Assembly: GCA_009103225.1 (NCBI GenBank)
Contig: RHPI01001202.1
Location: 526,487 to 590,486 of the forward strand
From: Chlorokybus atmophyticus
Taxonomy: Eukaryota > Streptophyta > Chlorokybophyceae > Chlorokybales > Chlorokybaceae
DNA: 64,000 nt
Direction: 5' to 3'
Position numbers and translations under genes: made by a program
The notes under the pieces: generated by a model
The model's input: only the letters and a program-made list of their open reading frames with translations
The model's database searches: none
What the model was told of the DNA's origin: nothing
Shown here: positions 1 through 13,577 of the stretch, one piece after another
How positions within the stretch are numbered: the stretch's first letter is position 1
How the letters are laid out: every line of letters starts with the position of its first letter

Positions 1-234
1 AGTCAGTCTGTTGCTATGACATTGACAGTAGTACTGGTGGCATCGCCAATGTTGTTGCAGCATTTGCGTCATGTCGGTCACTAAACAGGACTGTCGATGC
101 AGTGGCGGTCTGTTCCCTGCTGGTGTTGAGATAGCGCGCATGTGGTAAGCAAGCCTGCATGTGTTGGTGAGCTGCTTTCTTGTCAGGTCACAATTCGAGA
201 TTGTGTTGTTAACAGCAGCCATGTTAATTTACAG

Positions 235-988
235 GCTAGATGTAGGTGACATTGTCTTCATTGCTGACAACATGGGGATCAGAGATTCCTACCAAGCTGA
301 CGGCACAGCTATTGCTACCAAGGAACCTCTTGCAGTGCTGGTATGTTGTTTTGGAGATTGGGATGCCTGCCCATGCGTATCTGTGTGTGCGAGCGCAAGC
401 CTGCTTATGCACTGCCTTACCTCAGCGCCATTTTCGCCATGCACAGGTGAACAAAGGCACCGCAAGCGCCAGTGAGATCCTGGCCGGCGCTCTGAAAGAC
501 AACAAAAGAGCAGTCATCTTGGGAGACAAAACCTTTGGCAAAGGGTACGGTAGAATGCTGATGCCTACATTGAAGACATGAAAGCCTCTGCTGTCATGTG
601 TCATATGACATGTGCGCACCTGGTTGTAACGATTACCATGTTTAGGTTAATACAGTCGGTGTTTGAGCTATCCGACGGCTCCGGACTGGCTGTGACGGTG
701 GCGAGATACGAAACCCCAGCGCACATCAACATCAACAAGGTGCAGCACGTTGTGCGCAGCAGGTTGTTGTTTGCCGCTAGTGTGCGCCATGCACGCAGCT
801 GACGCATGCGCTTTGCTCTACAGGTGGGTGTTGCTCCAGATGCGCCGCTGCCTGGAAGCTATCCAATGACGGGCCCGACAGACTTCTGCGAAGCCATGCG
901 CACCGACCTCGGCAAGCAACTCTTAGCTGACCTGAAGTCTCCCGAAGATGTGCCTGCGCTGGTGCTGGCCAAAACAGTGATGGAATAA
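235..988 (+). CDS. CTPA: CtpA-type carboxyl-terminal processing protease, last four exons (5' end outside window)
   Basis: Family S41 serine protease. In chloroplasts CtpA trims the C-terminus of precursor D1 in the thylakoid lumen so the photosystem II manganese cluster can assemble. Exons read as 235-340, 447-544, 646-739 and 824-988, with GT/AG borders and matching phases. The translation holds [20 protein letters not shown], then [20 protein letters not shown], then TFGKG. The catalytic serine (first Ser of ASASEI, codon 465-467) and lysine (FGKG, codon 540-542) are 25 residues apart, the spacing known for this family. Exon 3 carries [20 protein letters not shown], close to plant CtpA, and the last exon ends with an ordinary C-terminus and TAA. 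The PDZ domain and transit peptide lie left of the window. No frameshift is visible. It converges on FTSH4. Assignment to S41 is firm; CtpA rather than another plastid paralogue is inferred from recalled plant sequences. Confidence 0.9.
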
Positions 989-2638
989 CCTGCTGAGGAA
1001 GTTCTCTTGCAAGAGAAAAGTTTGCTGCAGTCGTATAGTTGTACTTGTTACTAACAATCCATCTTTGCACACAGGCTGTAACATGTGCACTCACTAGGCA
1101 CTTCATTAGGCAGGTAGGATCGCATCACATGGTGCTAGATGTTGTACCCCTATTAGGTCGATCGGCAGTGTAAATGATTCTGCCCTAGCCCAGACATGTG
1201 TGCATGGCTTCATGCAGTCGCGATCTCCAGTACAGATCAAGCACTGTGCCATGCATCACCAAATCCAGTTGGTGAAGGAGCCATCTTGCACACGTGGCAG
1301 TTTGGCGTGGAGTGAAGCAAGCACCCAATGTACAGCGGTCCTAGAGTCCTAGAACGTTCTTTGGACCCCTCAGCACCCCATGTGCGGTGCTGAGGGGTCC
1401 AGCGCATGGTTGTTGCCTTTGCCATTGCTGCTGGTGACTGCCACTGCCGAACAGTCATTTGGCCGCCACTGTTCACTCAACTGACTGACCCCGCTACTAT
1501 TGCTGTTACTGTGCGCGCGTATGCTATGCATTGCATTAGCACGAAATCAAGGCATTATTTTTTCACATATACATATGATGGCGGCGCCATAACCGCAGTT
1601 GCAGCGCAGAAGTTGGACGGGGGCCAAGGCGTCGGTCTTGGTGTGTATGTCGCTGCTGTTGAAGTCCGGGCCTGACCTCTTCCCGCTCTCTCCTGCGCTC
1701 TTCAGGGTACATCCCCTTGTTGTTGGTTGCCCATGCTCTCTCCTGCTGCTGCTTGAGGGTTGTTCTAGCGGTCCTAGCTGTCCTAGTGGTTGTAGCAGTC
1801 TTGGTTGGTGATAGCTAAGTGAATTCTGCCTTGGCCCCCATGCAAATTGAGTGCTCTGCTGTTGGTTGCCGTTTACACACTCCTTGCTTGCTTACTGTGG
1901 CGCCAAGGAACTCTGGAGGTTGCTGAAACGCAGCTCTACTGTCGGTTATGTGTGTAGATGTGTTTCAGAGTGTACAAAAGATGCAAGAGGGAGTTCTACA
2001 CAAGGTTAAGCAAGCAAGAACTGCAACTGCGGCAGCTTTGGTTGAGACAACACAATAAACAGGTATAGGATTTCAGGTTCAACCTTTGTACATATAGAAC
2101 TCATTGCCTTGCAAAGCACATACAGCAGTGTACAAGAGGGAAATGTTTTGACTTTCTTGTGTATTCGTGTGATCGATGTGAGTGGAGTTGTATTACAAGA
2201 GATGCAAGAGGGAAATGTACAAGACATGATGCAAGGCCCCAAAGTGACACTCACGAGTGCAAATACGTGCATATCTCTTGATCTCAGTGTGACGTGCACT
2301 GCACAAACTTTTACTCGATTTTACATATGCGCCAGCACATGGCATCCCAAACAGGCTAACTGGATGCCATCTCAGATCATCAGAGCAGGCAGATGTTTCG
2401 CTCACAGTGCAAAGTGGTAAAACCGCCACACGTTACATGTTACATTTGTGAGTAGCGAGTTGGTTACAGTCAAGACCATGGGTGGCAACCTTGCAAGCTC
2501 CAAGTACTGCAATGGCGCGTGTATCAGGCTAGACATATGCACATACCAATCTATGACTGCTGCATCCAAGGGCAATGCTAAGACCTAACAAAACTACGTA
2601 TACACACAAGCTGACGGCTGAATCAGTCAAAGCCTGTG
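989..2638. other. Intergenic region between the convergent CTPA and FTSH4 genes
   Basis: I see no coding exon with usable splice sites. The stretch holds the 3' flanks of both genes, one strong inverted repeat (listed separately) and, around 2115-2240, three near-copies of an AAGAGGGAAATGT-like word about 35-90 bp apart. Confidence 0.5.
1362..1401. repeat. Perfect inverted repeat, 16-bp arms, 8-nt loop
   Basis: Arms at 1362-1377 (TGGACCCCTCAGCACC) and 1386-1401 are exact reverse complements around CCATGTGC. The hairpin is GC-rich and lies about 370 bp beyond the CTPA stop codon, in the convergent intergenic space. It could fold in RNA, but is too far from the stop to be called a 3'-end signal. 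Confidence 0.85.
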
Positions 2639-5698
<3,060 letters not shown>

Positions 5699-6709
5699 CT
5701 GGAACGAAGCAGTGTGACATGGGACTTAGCGAGCAGTTGTATGTGATCATGTGATCTGCAAAGCAAAGTTGCACGCACACAGCATGCTGACATGGTACCC
5801 GATGTTAGGATTGATGTGATTGTGAGCTCAGCTAGCCTGCAAGCTTCTCCCATATTGTGAGCTGTTGAGTGGGAGCGGCAATCAACAATGTAGGTTACAT
5901 ACAACAGCGTATGTTCAACTCCTGCCCTGGCGGCTGTTGGAATTGAGCAACACTGAGTGACCTGTAGTGCGTAAGCTCGAGTACCTGAGACAGCAACTCG
6001 TGCTAGTACTATGAGTTGTAACACCAACACCCAATACGAATGTAACGTGCGTCGTGTGTGAAATAAAATGCAATGTAAGACTGAACTGTGATGTGGGGCA
6101 GCAACTGTGATGCTAGTTTGGACGACAATTGCGATTGGCACCCAACGACGGCACAAGCGAGCAGCAGATATGATGAAGACGCATGCGTAAATGAGTACCA
6201 TAAAACAATCGTGGTGAGCGTGAAGGACGGAACCTTAGACAAAGTACTAGGCTAACAATTATAGACGACAGCGACGGATGCTGTGGGACGAGCCAACCCT
6301 AACCCTAAAACGTCAACTACTGCTTACCCGGAGGAGGGGCGAGTGGGCTGCCGCCGCCGCCATTCCCCAATCTGACGCTCAAACGCAACACTGCCCCTCT
6401 CAAGTCCCCGCTCCTCCTCTTCCTCCTCCTCCTCCTTCTGCTGCCTGTGATTTCTCGTGCTCCTCTTTCCTGCCCTGTTTGGGTTCCCAACACCTGCTGC
6501 GTCTCACAGGGCGTAGCTGACTGCTAGTAATACTACTGCTGGTAAGACCCTCACAGCACCACAGCGCAGCGAAGGCAACAGAGAGCGCTTCACCCCGGCG
6601 CAGGCGGCGGCGGCGACCACAGTGAGGTGAGCACTTACGTTTCTGACCGTCGACGTGTTGCAAGCATTTAATTGTTAGGGCTTTTCCCGCAAAGTACCAA
6701 TGGCAGTAT
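5699..6709. other. Upstream region of FTSH4, unplaced first exon, telomere-like motif
   Basis: The missing FTSH4 start exon should lie here on the minus strand, but I could not choose one ATG and donor pair. The stretch also holds a telo-box (listed) and a TCC/CCG-rich run at 6340-6440. No other gene is seen. Confidence 0.4.
6295..6310 (-). promoter_or_regulatory. Telo-box (two telomere-type repeat units) upstream of FTSH4
   Basis: AACCCTAACCCTAAAA on the plus strand reads as TTTTAGGGTTAGGGTT in the FTSH4 direction. It is two plant-type telomere units without a longer array. Plant housekeeping promoters often carry such motifs; function here is inferred from position only. Confidence 0.4.
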
Positions 6710-7127
6710 AGTCTAACCTCGCTAAGTGCATATCCGCCTTTAGTGCATAAATCTGGCCGTCACCGACGTCTTCAGGGCTAACACCTGTGCTTTGAGAGCG
6801 CATGCTTTCATCGGAGTGCAGTTGATGAGATGCCTAACCTTTGATGTGTCTATGCACTTATCAAGGTAGATTACACTTAAATTACAGATATACCATACAA
6901 TCTGCGTACCGGTATATATGAAGTACGGTTTTAAACATAACCACGTGTCTCAAGATTAGGGTTCTTCAATAAGTGCTTAAAATATGCACGTAAGCCAAGC
7001 CCAAGTGCATAATATATGCACTTAAATGGTGCACAATCCATGCACTTTACGAGTGTGCGAAAACGCATAAGCATAAGCGCATACACATGCCCGTTTTTTA
7101 AAGGTCTGCACTTATCAAGGTTGGACT
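6710..7127. mobile_element. MITE-like element with 23-bp terminal inverted repeats
   Basis: The left end (6710-6732) and the reverse complement of the right end (7105-7127) match at 19 of 23 positions (AGTCnAACCTnGnTAAGTGCAnA). The interior has no coding frame but repeats the word AAGTGCAT or its complement several times, including a palindrome at 7003-7023 (AAGTGCATA, ATA, TATGCACTT). Length, ends and lack of coding capacity fit a non-autonomous DNA transposon. No clear target-site duplication was found, so the outer limits are uncertain. Confidence 0.45.
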
Positions 7128-7706
7128 GCAGCTAAGCCGTAGCTAACCAATACGAAGCTTGTGACTAGAATAGACTCATTGAACAATGGTATTAAATTTG
7201 CAATATTGCTGATTGTAACATTTACATGCCGGCTGCCATGCATGCAGCCCATCGATACATGTGTGTTCAGCTGTGTGTCGTCATTGTCGTCGTCGTCAAT
7301 TAACGCCGCCCATGCTGCCGCTGCTTGCACTTACTTTGCATTGGGCCTCTAGCGAGCCGTCTGGTGCATATGGTGCTGTACTTTATTGTCGTTTTGTTGG
7401 CTTGGTTTTGGTGTGCAAATGCTTCCATCAGGTTCGCATGTGTGGCACAGCCTATTAGTTAAATGCACTTCTCATGATAACCTCTACCTCCCTCCCTTCT
7501 GATTGCAACCTTTATTTCTGCTTTTATTCGTGCTTCTGGAGGCCCTAACTAGTAATTAGGCAAAGTCCATTTCTCACGGTGTACTGCTGTATTTCGTCAA
7601 AATACAGCCCCCTTTTACGACACCCCGTATTCATTTTCCGGGGGGGAAGGGGAGGGCGGGGCCCGGTGCAAACCTGCGGCAGGGCGACGTGTTGCTCGGC
7701 GCTTTT

Positions 7707-7766
7707 NNNNNNNNNNNNNNNNNNNNNNNNNNNNNNNNNNNNNNNNNNNNGGGGGGGGGGGGGGGG
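7707..7766. other. Assembly gap (44 N) followed by a G homopolymer
   Basis: Ns at 7707-7750 run straight into 16 G. The sequence left of the gap is also G-rich. The join is probably unreliable. Confidence 0.95.
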
Positions 7767-8055
7767 CTTTGTTTGTAAGGGGGGTTTATATTTGACGAAA
7801 TATGGTACATCTTGCCTGCCTGCCTACTCGTCTACTCCACTTGCATGCACATACGAATTAACACCCTAGGTTTGTTGGACTTATGGTTTGCTGCTAATTG
7901 CTTGCTCCACGTGCTAGCTTGCTGTGATGTGTACTTTGTGTATGTGCTTTATGTTTTTTTTTTATCATAGTGCTTGACATGACAGTACATCACAGTGGAC
8001 AAAATTGTGGGCACTGGCCAGCCTGCATTTACCGGCGGGATTTCATTTGACATAA

Positions 8056-8500
8056 GTGTATAAAAGATGGTACCCTAGATTAATAGCATGCAAAGTGTCA
8101 CACACATGCCATGTCATGCATAGTGGCAAACGCATGCCACACGCAAGTTCATCACGCACACTTCATACTATTAGCTCACCACCGGGCTGTCTACAACACT
8201 CCCTAACACGCTATCCAGCTACCCCGTGTCATAGCAGCATGCATGTCAGCCAATCACCTGCACGTGGCGCAGATGTACATAAATCTCCCAAACTATTCTA
8301 GACATGCAATGTGTACAGAAGATGCGAAAGGCAGAGATGAGTACATGCCAACCTACGTGCACATGCAACGCTACCAACATTACAGCCACTCACCAACTTG
8401 ACCACCGGACTGAGGCATGCGCCTGCTATCTGTCAACTACTACTAGACCAAATCCCTACTGCCCCCCTGTTAGACATGCATGCACACAGCAATGGTAGTC
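8056..8500. repeat. Dispersed CATGC-rich repeat, copy 1
   Basis: Shares an ordered set of words with 12760-12990 and 53930-54140: CACCACCGGGCT, then CTAACACGCTA, then a TTAGACATGCATGC-like block, then CACCTGCAC. The order is kept but spacing and bases have drifted, as expected of an old non-coding repeat. No terminal structure was recognised. Confidence 0.45.
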
Positions 8501-8560
8501 ACCTGCGCATGCGCCTTGGTTAGCGGTCTTGTGCAGCAGCGGACACAACAGCAGCCACAG

Positions 8561-8662
8561 GTAGACGTGGACCCCCCCTCCCTATCTCCCTCACCCACAC
8601 CCTCGCCGCCCTCCTTCCCTGTCGTCTTTGCCGTTGGCAATCACGATTTGGGTTACATACCA
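8561..8662 (+). other. Possible exon of a calcineurin-like phosphoesterase
   Basis: After a CCACAG acceptor, one open frame reads VDVDPPSLSPSPTPSPPS and then FPVVFAVGNHDLG, followed by a possible GTTACA donor. GNHD is the metal-binding motif of calcineurin-type phosphoesterases (plant PGAP5-like proteins have GNHDIGY). No second exon with the other metal-binding motifs was found on either side, and the frame sits among repeats, so this may be a gene relic or chance. Confidence 0.22.
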
Positions 8663-9089
8663 CGGCGTGCAATGGCATGCGTCAACTCCCTGTGTGTTGA
8701 CACGTTGTCGCTGTGTATAATATAGTATGCAAGGATTGTGTAAAAGTTGAATTACTTGCGTCACACATACCATTGTCTGCCACCCATTGCACTTGTTTTG
8801 TTCGCACTTGCAAGAAGCACTCGCAACTAATATGGTGGGAACTTGCATGCAGAGTGTGGGCTGCAGCCAAGCGCTGCGAAAGGGTGTTACAGGCAATCCA
8901 TGAATTACCTAGTCAGCAAGCCATGAAACTTCAGCCGGCACAGTTGGTTGACAAGGGATAAACGCAACAGCATCGATAAGACTGTCATGCACGCGTGAGT
9001 TTGTGTGCAATTGATGTGCTGCAGTTCCAGTCACAGAGCACAAACAGCTGCGAAAGCACAACAACAGGTGACCAATTAGTCTGCTGCCG

Positions 9090-11277
9090 CTACAAAGTGC
9101 CAAATGCGCGGTCACCAGCATCTCCTAAGCCAGGAACAATGTACCTGGACATCAATTTACTAAGCGAACGCAAGTAAGCATGCATTCAACATATGTCATA
9201 TGGAAGCTACTTGTGAAAACTTACCCTTTGTCATTCAGCTTTTCATCTATGCAGCCGGTAAAGATTTTTAACCTGCGTGTGGATTGGAACATCATATGCA
9301 GCTGCAACTGCGCGTGATATCCAACAAAACAAGCTATAGACGAAGCAGCTTCAGCCAGAATCAGGCCTGCACACTCACCCTGGGAACAGCTCACTCATGC
9401 GGCTTAAAGCAGGAGTTGCGCACACTGCTGTCACCTGTCGCATCCCCGTATCGACATGAAAATGCCAGAGTCTTAAACAAATGCCATGCATACATGCCAG
9501 CAATGTCGTACCACTCGAATGTTGGACACGGAGGCACCTCGCCTGACAATCTCGTTAAGGGTTGCGACCATTGTGCCTCCTGAATGTTGTTGTGCAATGC
9601 AGGTTATGCTTTGTCGACAAGACACACATAATACACATTATCACCACAACGCGTATGTACCTGTTGCGAGCATGGGATCGCAAACAAGGATCTTCTGACT
9701 GCTCCCAAAAGACTTTGGCAGCCTGTCGAAGGCTATGTTGTAAGGCCAAACTCGGTGAGTTGCCATGCGAGACTGACTACTTGTGCTTACTTGTCCAAGT
9801 ACATGCTGGGCTGCAGAGTTTCCTCATTGCGCACAAACCCTGTTCATGACAAATTGAGCTCAGCACAGGGGTAGTAGGCCTGCTTGTTGACACCAATGAA
9901 GGTACATCTATGTAACACTCACCAACATGATAAGTTGCAGATGCTGGCAGCAGCGTGGACGCCTGCTCCAGCAATATGATACCTGCCCTTAAAATTGGCA
10001 CCACCTGCAAACGCCAAACCAATTGAGGGGAGCCGGACTGCATACACGACCATGCATAGAGAGTGTGGGCCTATGCATCAGAAGAGAAAGAGCTCAAAAC
10101 TTGATACTTGCCACGATAGGATCCTCAGGATTGACTGTAGAAACATTAGCAATGCCGCAAGGTGTCTCCACCTGACCTTCAATCATGCCCTGTGTGATGC
10201 AGGAGTCAAGCAACCACACGACTGCGTGGGAAACCACAGCTGGATATCACGCAGAATCAACAAACAGCAACTCCAGTACCAGCCAGTCTCGTGTTGCCTC
10301 GTACACAAGTAATCTGCCGAGCTCTGACAGTGCATTCCCTACATACAACGCAGCCATTACTCCTTTTGCTGGCTCAGATTAATCCACCGAAGCATTTGTG
10401 TTGTTCTATGGCAAGGCATGGCACCCATGCCGGGTGTTATGAAACGTGCAAACAACCTGTAAGGACAGGCATCACAACTGTCTCCGCTGACTGGTTGTAC
10501 CAAGCCTAATTTCAGCCAATGAATAGCGGGATTGCATTGCAAGATCCAAGCAACTACACGACACGTCAAGTGCTGTAACACAGTTGCTCAGTTGACAAAA
10601 CTGGCGCTACTCACTTACTGAACATTGGAGGAGGCGCATACTTGTTCCTGATCACCGCTAGCCAGTGCTGGATCAGCGGGTGAGGCGGTACGTATATCTG
10701 CCACCATGTCGGTTAAAATTCGAACACAGCTGCCAAGCTTAACGGCTGTTACAAGGATTTCGTACTATTGCGTTTGTGGGTATGACAACTAGCAACCATA
10801 CGCTGAACGTCGTAAACGTCGTTTACTGATGGCCAGGCCACAAAAGTGAAGTTGCTACAAAAAACAGTGCAGTCACTCTTGCAGTTGTGTAAATCAACGA
10901 GTACTACACATCAGCACACGCTCACTTCCAGACTCAACAACCAACCTATTATCCCAATTGACCATTTTCGCTCTCTTACTCACGAGCATTTGAGACGTCT
11001 TGGGCGCTGCCGCAGCCGAGGCTCGGCATGTCTGTGGCACGGGAGCAGCTCGGCTGGTGGAAGGCGGGGCAGCTTTCGCATGGTGGCGGCGGAGGCGAGG
11101 CGGCAGTGCAGGACGCAAGGAAGCACAAGCAGCTTGTCCCAGTCCAGCGAGCGGACGTGGCCTGCTGATGTTCATGCGCGCATCAGCAGGAAGCACAGCT
11201 GGCGATAGCTTATCCTCAAGCAGCCGTGCATGGCGCACTGCATGACCAGCGCACGCCGCCGCCGCCGCTGCCGCCAT
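9090..11277 (-). CDS. UPP: Uracil phosphoribosyltransferase, probably plastid-targeted
   Basis: Converts uracil and PRPP to UMP in pyrimidine salvage. Eleven exons on the minus strand: 10984-11277, 10619-10697, 10280-10338, 10115-10189, 9923-10004, 9791-9839, 9661-9722, 9512-9579, 9434 down to 9379, 9225-9272, 9090-9144. They join in phase to 308 residues and TAG. Exon 1 (98 codons, ATG at 11277) is Ala/Arg/Ser-rich with almost no acidic residues and looks like a transit peptide; it ends QML, just before IYVPPHPLIQHW. Further family blocks in order are NALSELGRLLVYEATRDWL, VVPILRAG, RNEETLQPSMY, the PRPP loop CDPMLATGGT (227-236) and the C-terminal GLGDAGDRAFGT uracil-site segment. The only weak junction is the exon 4 donor (ATC/GTGGCA), chosen because it restores the family spacing. 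All key residues I can recall are present and no stop interrupts. Confidence 0.93.
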
Positions 11278-11923
11278 CAGCGTTGTTTATTGCGGTGTTT
11301 AAGCAGCACTCTGCCGTTATGGCTATCTCTGCAATATAGAACTTGTCGCTCGTTTAAGCAGGCCGAGGCTTTGCTGCAGCACGCGCGGGAAACACGCAAC
11401 TGGCGCCGACTGTCGGCTAAGGCGCTTTGTTTGTTGACTGCCACAACCACCGCCACCTCTAGCCTACAAGGGCTCCAATCTACGTGGGCAGGCTGAGGGG
11501 AGCAGCGGGCTTCACCTGCAGCAGAGGAGAGGAGTGTACGCCAGTTGTGTTTGTTTACTCTGAGCGCACGTTGTATATATAAGAGCGTGAAGCGCAACAT
11601 GATTTGTTAACATGTTTAGTACAAATTATAGCTTCATAATTGCATCGATAGCATGCTACGATTATGTTATTTTACACGATTACATCACGTACAACATAAA
11701 GGCAAGTTTCCCTTGGCATATGGCAATGAAAGAAGGCTCACACAAATTTGCTTCGCTCTTCTCACAAAGTTCTACTTATACATACAATCCCTGACCTGAT
11801 GCCTATACACCTCTGCTGCGCAAGTGGTGCTGAAATCCTTCCTTGCCTGAATCTGCCCTGCCCTGCTAGTCTTTTGTGTCGTTGGGTCTAATCTGTCTAG
11901 TACGCTGTGCTCTGCCCCCCCCN
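11278..11923. other. Upstream region of UPP, AT-rich, no gene seen
   Basis: A TATATATAAG word at 11574-11583 could serve as a TATA box on either strand, but lies about 300 bp from the UPP start. The stretch ends in a C homopolymer and a single N at 11923. No exon was recognised. Confidence 0.35.
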
Positions 11924-12213
11924 GTGCTGTTACATTAGAGATACTGTATAAAGGCTGCTGCCTGGTGGCAGGAGACTATTGCTATATGAGTAATCTGACA
12001 AACATGTACATGCTTCACTTGCGTCAAGTACAAGCAACATGGTGACTGCACCATCGCATGAACTTAGAGAATTGGAATTTACAGCAGAGTTGTGACCAGT
12101 GTTCAGTCAGACTCCAACGTTAATGGACACACGCTTGTCAGGAAAGATTGAGTATAATGTCTAGGCAGTGTTGTTCTGCAACTGTATGCTCGAAGCTGCC
12201 GCGACACGCATGC
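11924..12213. repeat. 290-bp block identical to 23017-23306 (copy 1)
   Basis: By eye every base from GTGCTGTTACATTAGAG to GACACGCATGC matches the copy 11 kb to the right, in the same orientation. This copy starts right after a C-run with one N and ends in a C homopolymer; the other ends in (GA)n. Frames inside it are short and unrecognised. Perfect identity bounded by N and simple sequence suggests an assembly join or a very recent duplication. Confidence 0.9.
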
Positions 12214-13577
12214 CCCCCCCCCTCCCGCCCCCAATCGTTTGCTGCTGTGTAATGAGATTGACCTGGTTGGTGTGCTTCGCAACTATTGCCTTGCACATTT
12301 CCTGCATTCTAGCACTTTATACAATACACGCGCATCATGTGAGTGACATGCATATTGCACGCATGCTTAACACGTAGCCATATAGCACGCATGCTGAACT
12401 CGTATCTATGGCAAAACATATCTACTAGCTTTTATTTATACTAAGTACAGCATCTGAAGTATGTATAAGACAAAGTAAAATAAACATCTCTACTATTAGT
12501 TACATACAAGCGTCCGCTGTCAGTGATGTTAAGATAACCCCCTTCCCCCGCAGGAGGGGGGGGGGGGNGGGGGGGTGTTGAATGTAACGCGAAGGTACCC
12601 GAAAAGACCAAGTCTTTGCGCAAACCCTAACGCCGATGTCATGCACTATGGTGTGACCGGGGGTCACAATTCTAGCCACAAGTGGTAATTGCGGTTTTTT
12701 ACACCGCGTTACGTCGCGGTTAGCTAACAGCAACCGCAGCTAGCCGCTAACATGTACAGGATATGCTCGAGGCAGGTATGTACATGCATTGTGCAGAAGC
12801 ACATAAGCGCACACACAAACAGCATGCAAGCCTGATCATATGCCACCACCGGGCTAAGATGTTCTGCTTGTTGCTACCTAACACGCTACACGCTACCCTA
12901 GACCTCCCCATTAAACATGCATACTTGCATGTTGGTGTCCATTACCTGCACAACAGGCAGCATGGCAGCGTCAACAACGGTCTTCAGAGGCTGTAGCGAA
13001 GCAGCAGCAGCAAAGCAGCATATGCAGCATGCCCATATATCTCCTTCTCTCCCCCTTTCTCTGTGTACATGCGTAGCTGCATACCCAATACACATATTGT
13101 TGGTTGCTCACACGCCTTGCATATTCTATGCATGCGCAATTGCACGCCACAGTGTATGTACAAGATGCTGCGGGTATGTGATCAAGGCTTAACAACAAGC
13201 ACGCAAGCATAGAAGCAAAGATGCAAGAGGCTAGCCCAAATCGCATGCACATGCACAACCCATGCACCATATGCAAAAGCAGAGACAGTGTTACAAGTTG
13301 CAATCCCAGCACACTACATAGGGAAGACTGTGCACTATTGCTCACATACACTTACAAGCTATAACACTAATGCTGGTGCAACAGTAACAATGTCAGCGCC
13401 CTTGCCAAGGCAAGCTCAGCTCAATGTGTGATCTTGGGAACGTGAACTTGTTACTAAACACAGGCTACCCACCATTACCGAATACTCTGTGTGCATTGGC
13501 ATAGCGCCAATGTGAATCTGCTGTACACTTACTACATGAAGGTCACAGCCTCTGGAGGACTGGACATTGATCGCTGA
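12214..13577. other. Gene-poor stretch with homopolymers and dispersed repeat
   Basis: Holds C- and G-homopolymers with an N at 12568, an AAACCCTAA word near 12624-12632, and copy 2 of the CATGC-rich dispersed repeat at about 12760-12990. I see no exon upstream of the bZIP stop codon. Confidence 0.4.

Larger units (their letters stand above)
7128..9089. other. Intergenic stretch with an assembly gap and dispersed repeats
   Basis: Holds the 44-N gap at 7707-7750, flanked by G-rich runs, and a CATGC-rich repeat at 8056-8500 that recurs elsewhere in the window. Apart from one possible phosphoesterase-like exon near 8561, I see nothing coding. Confidence 0.4.
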
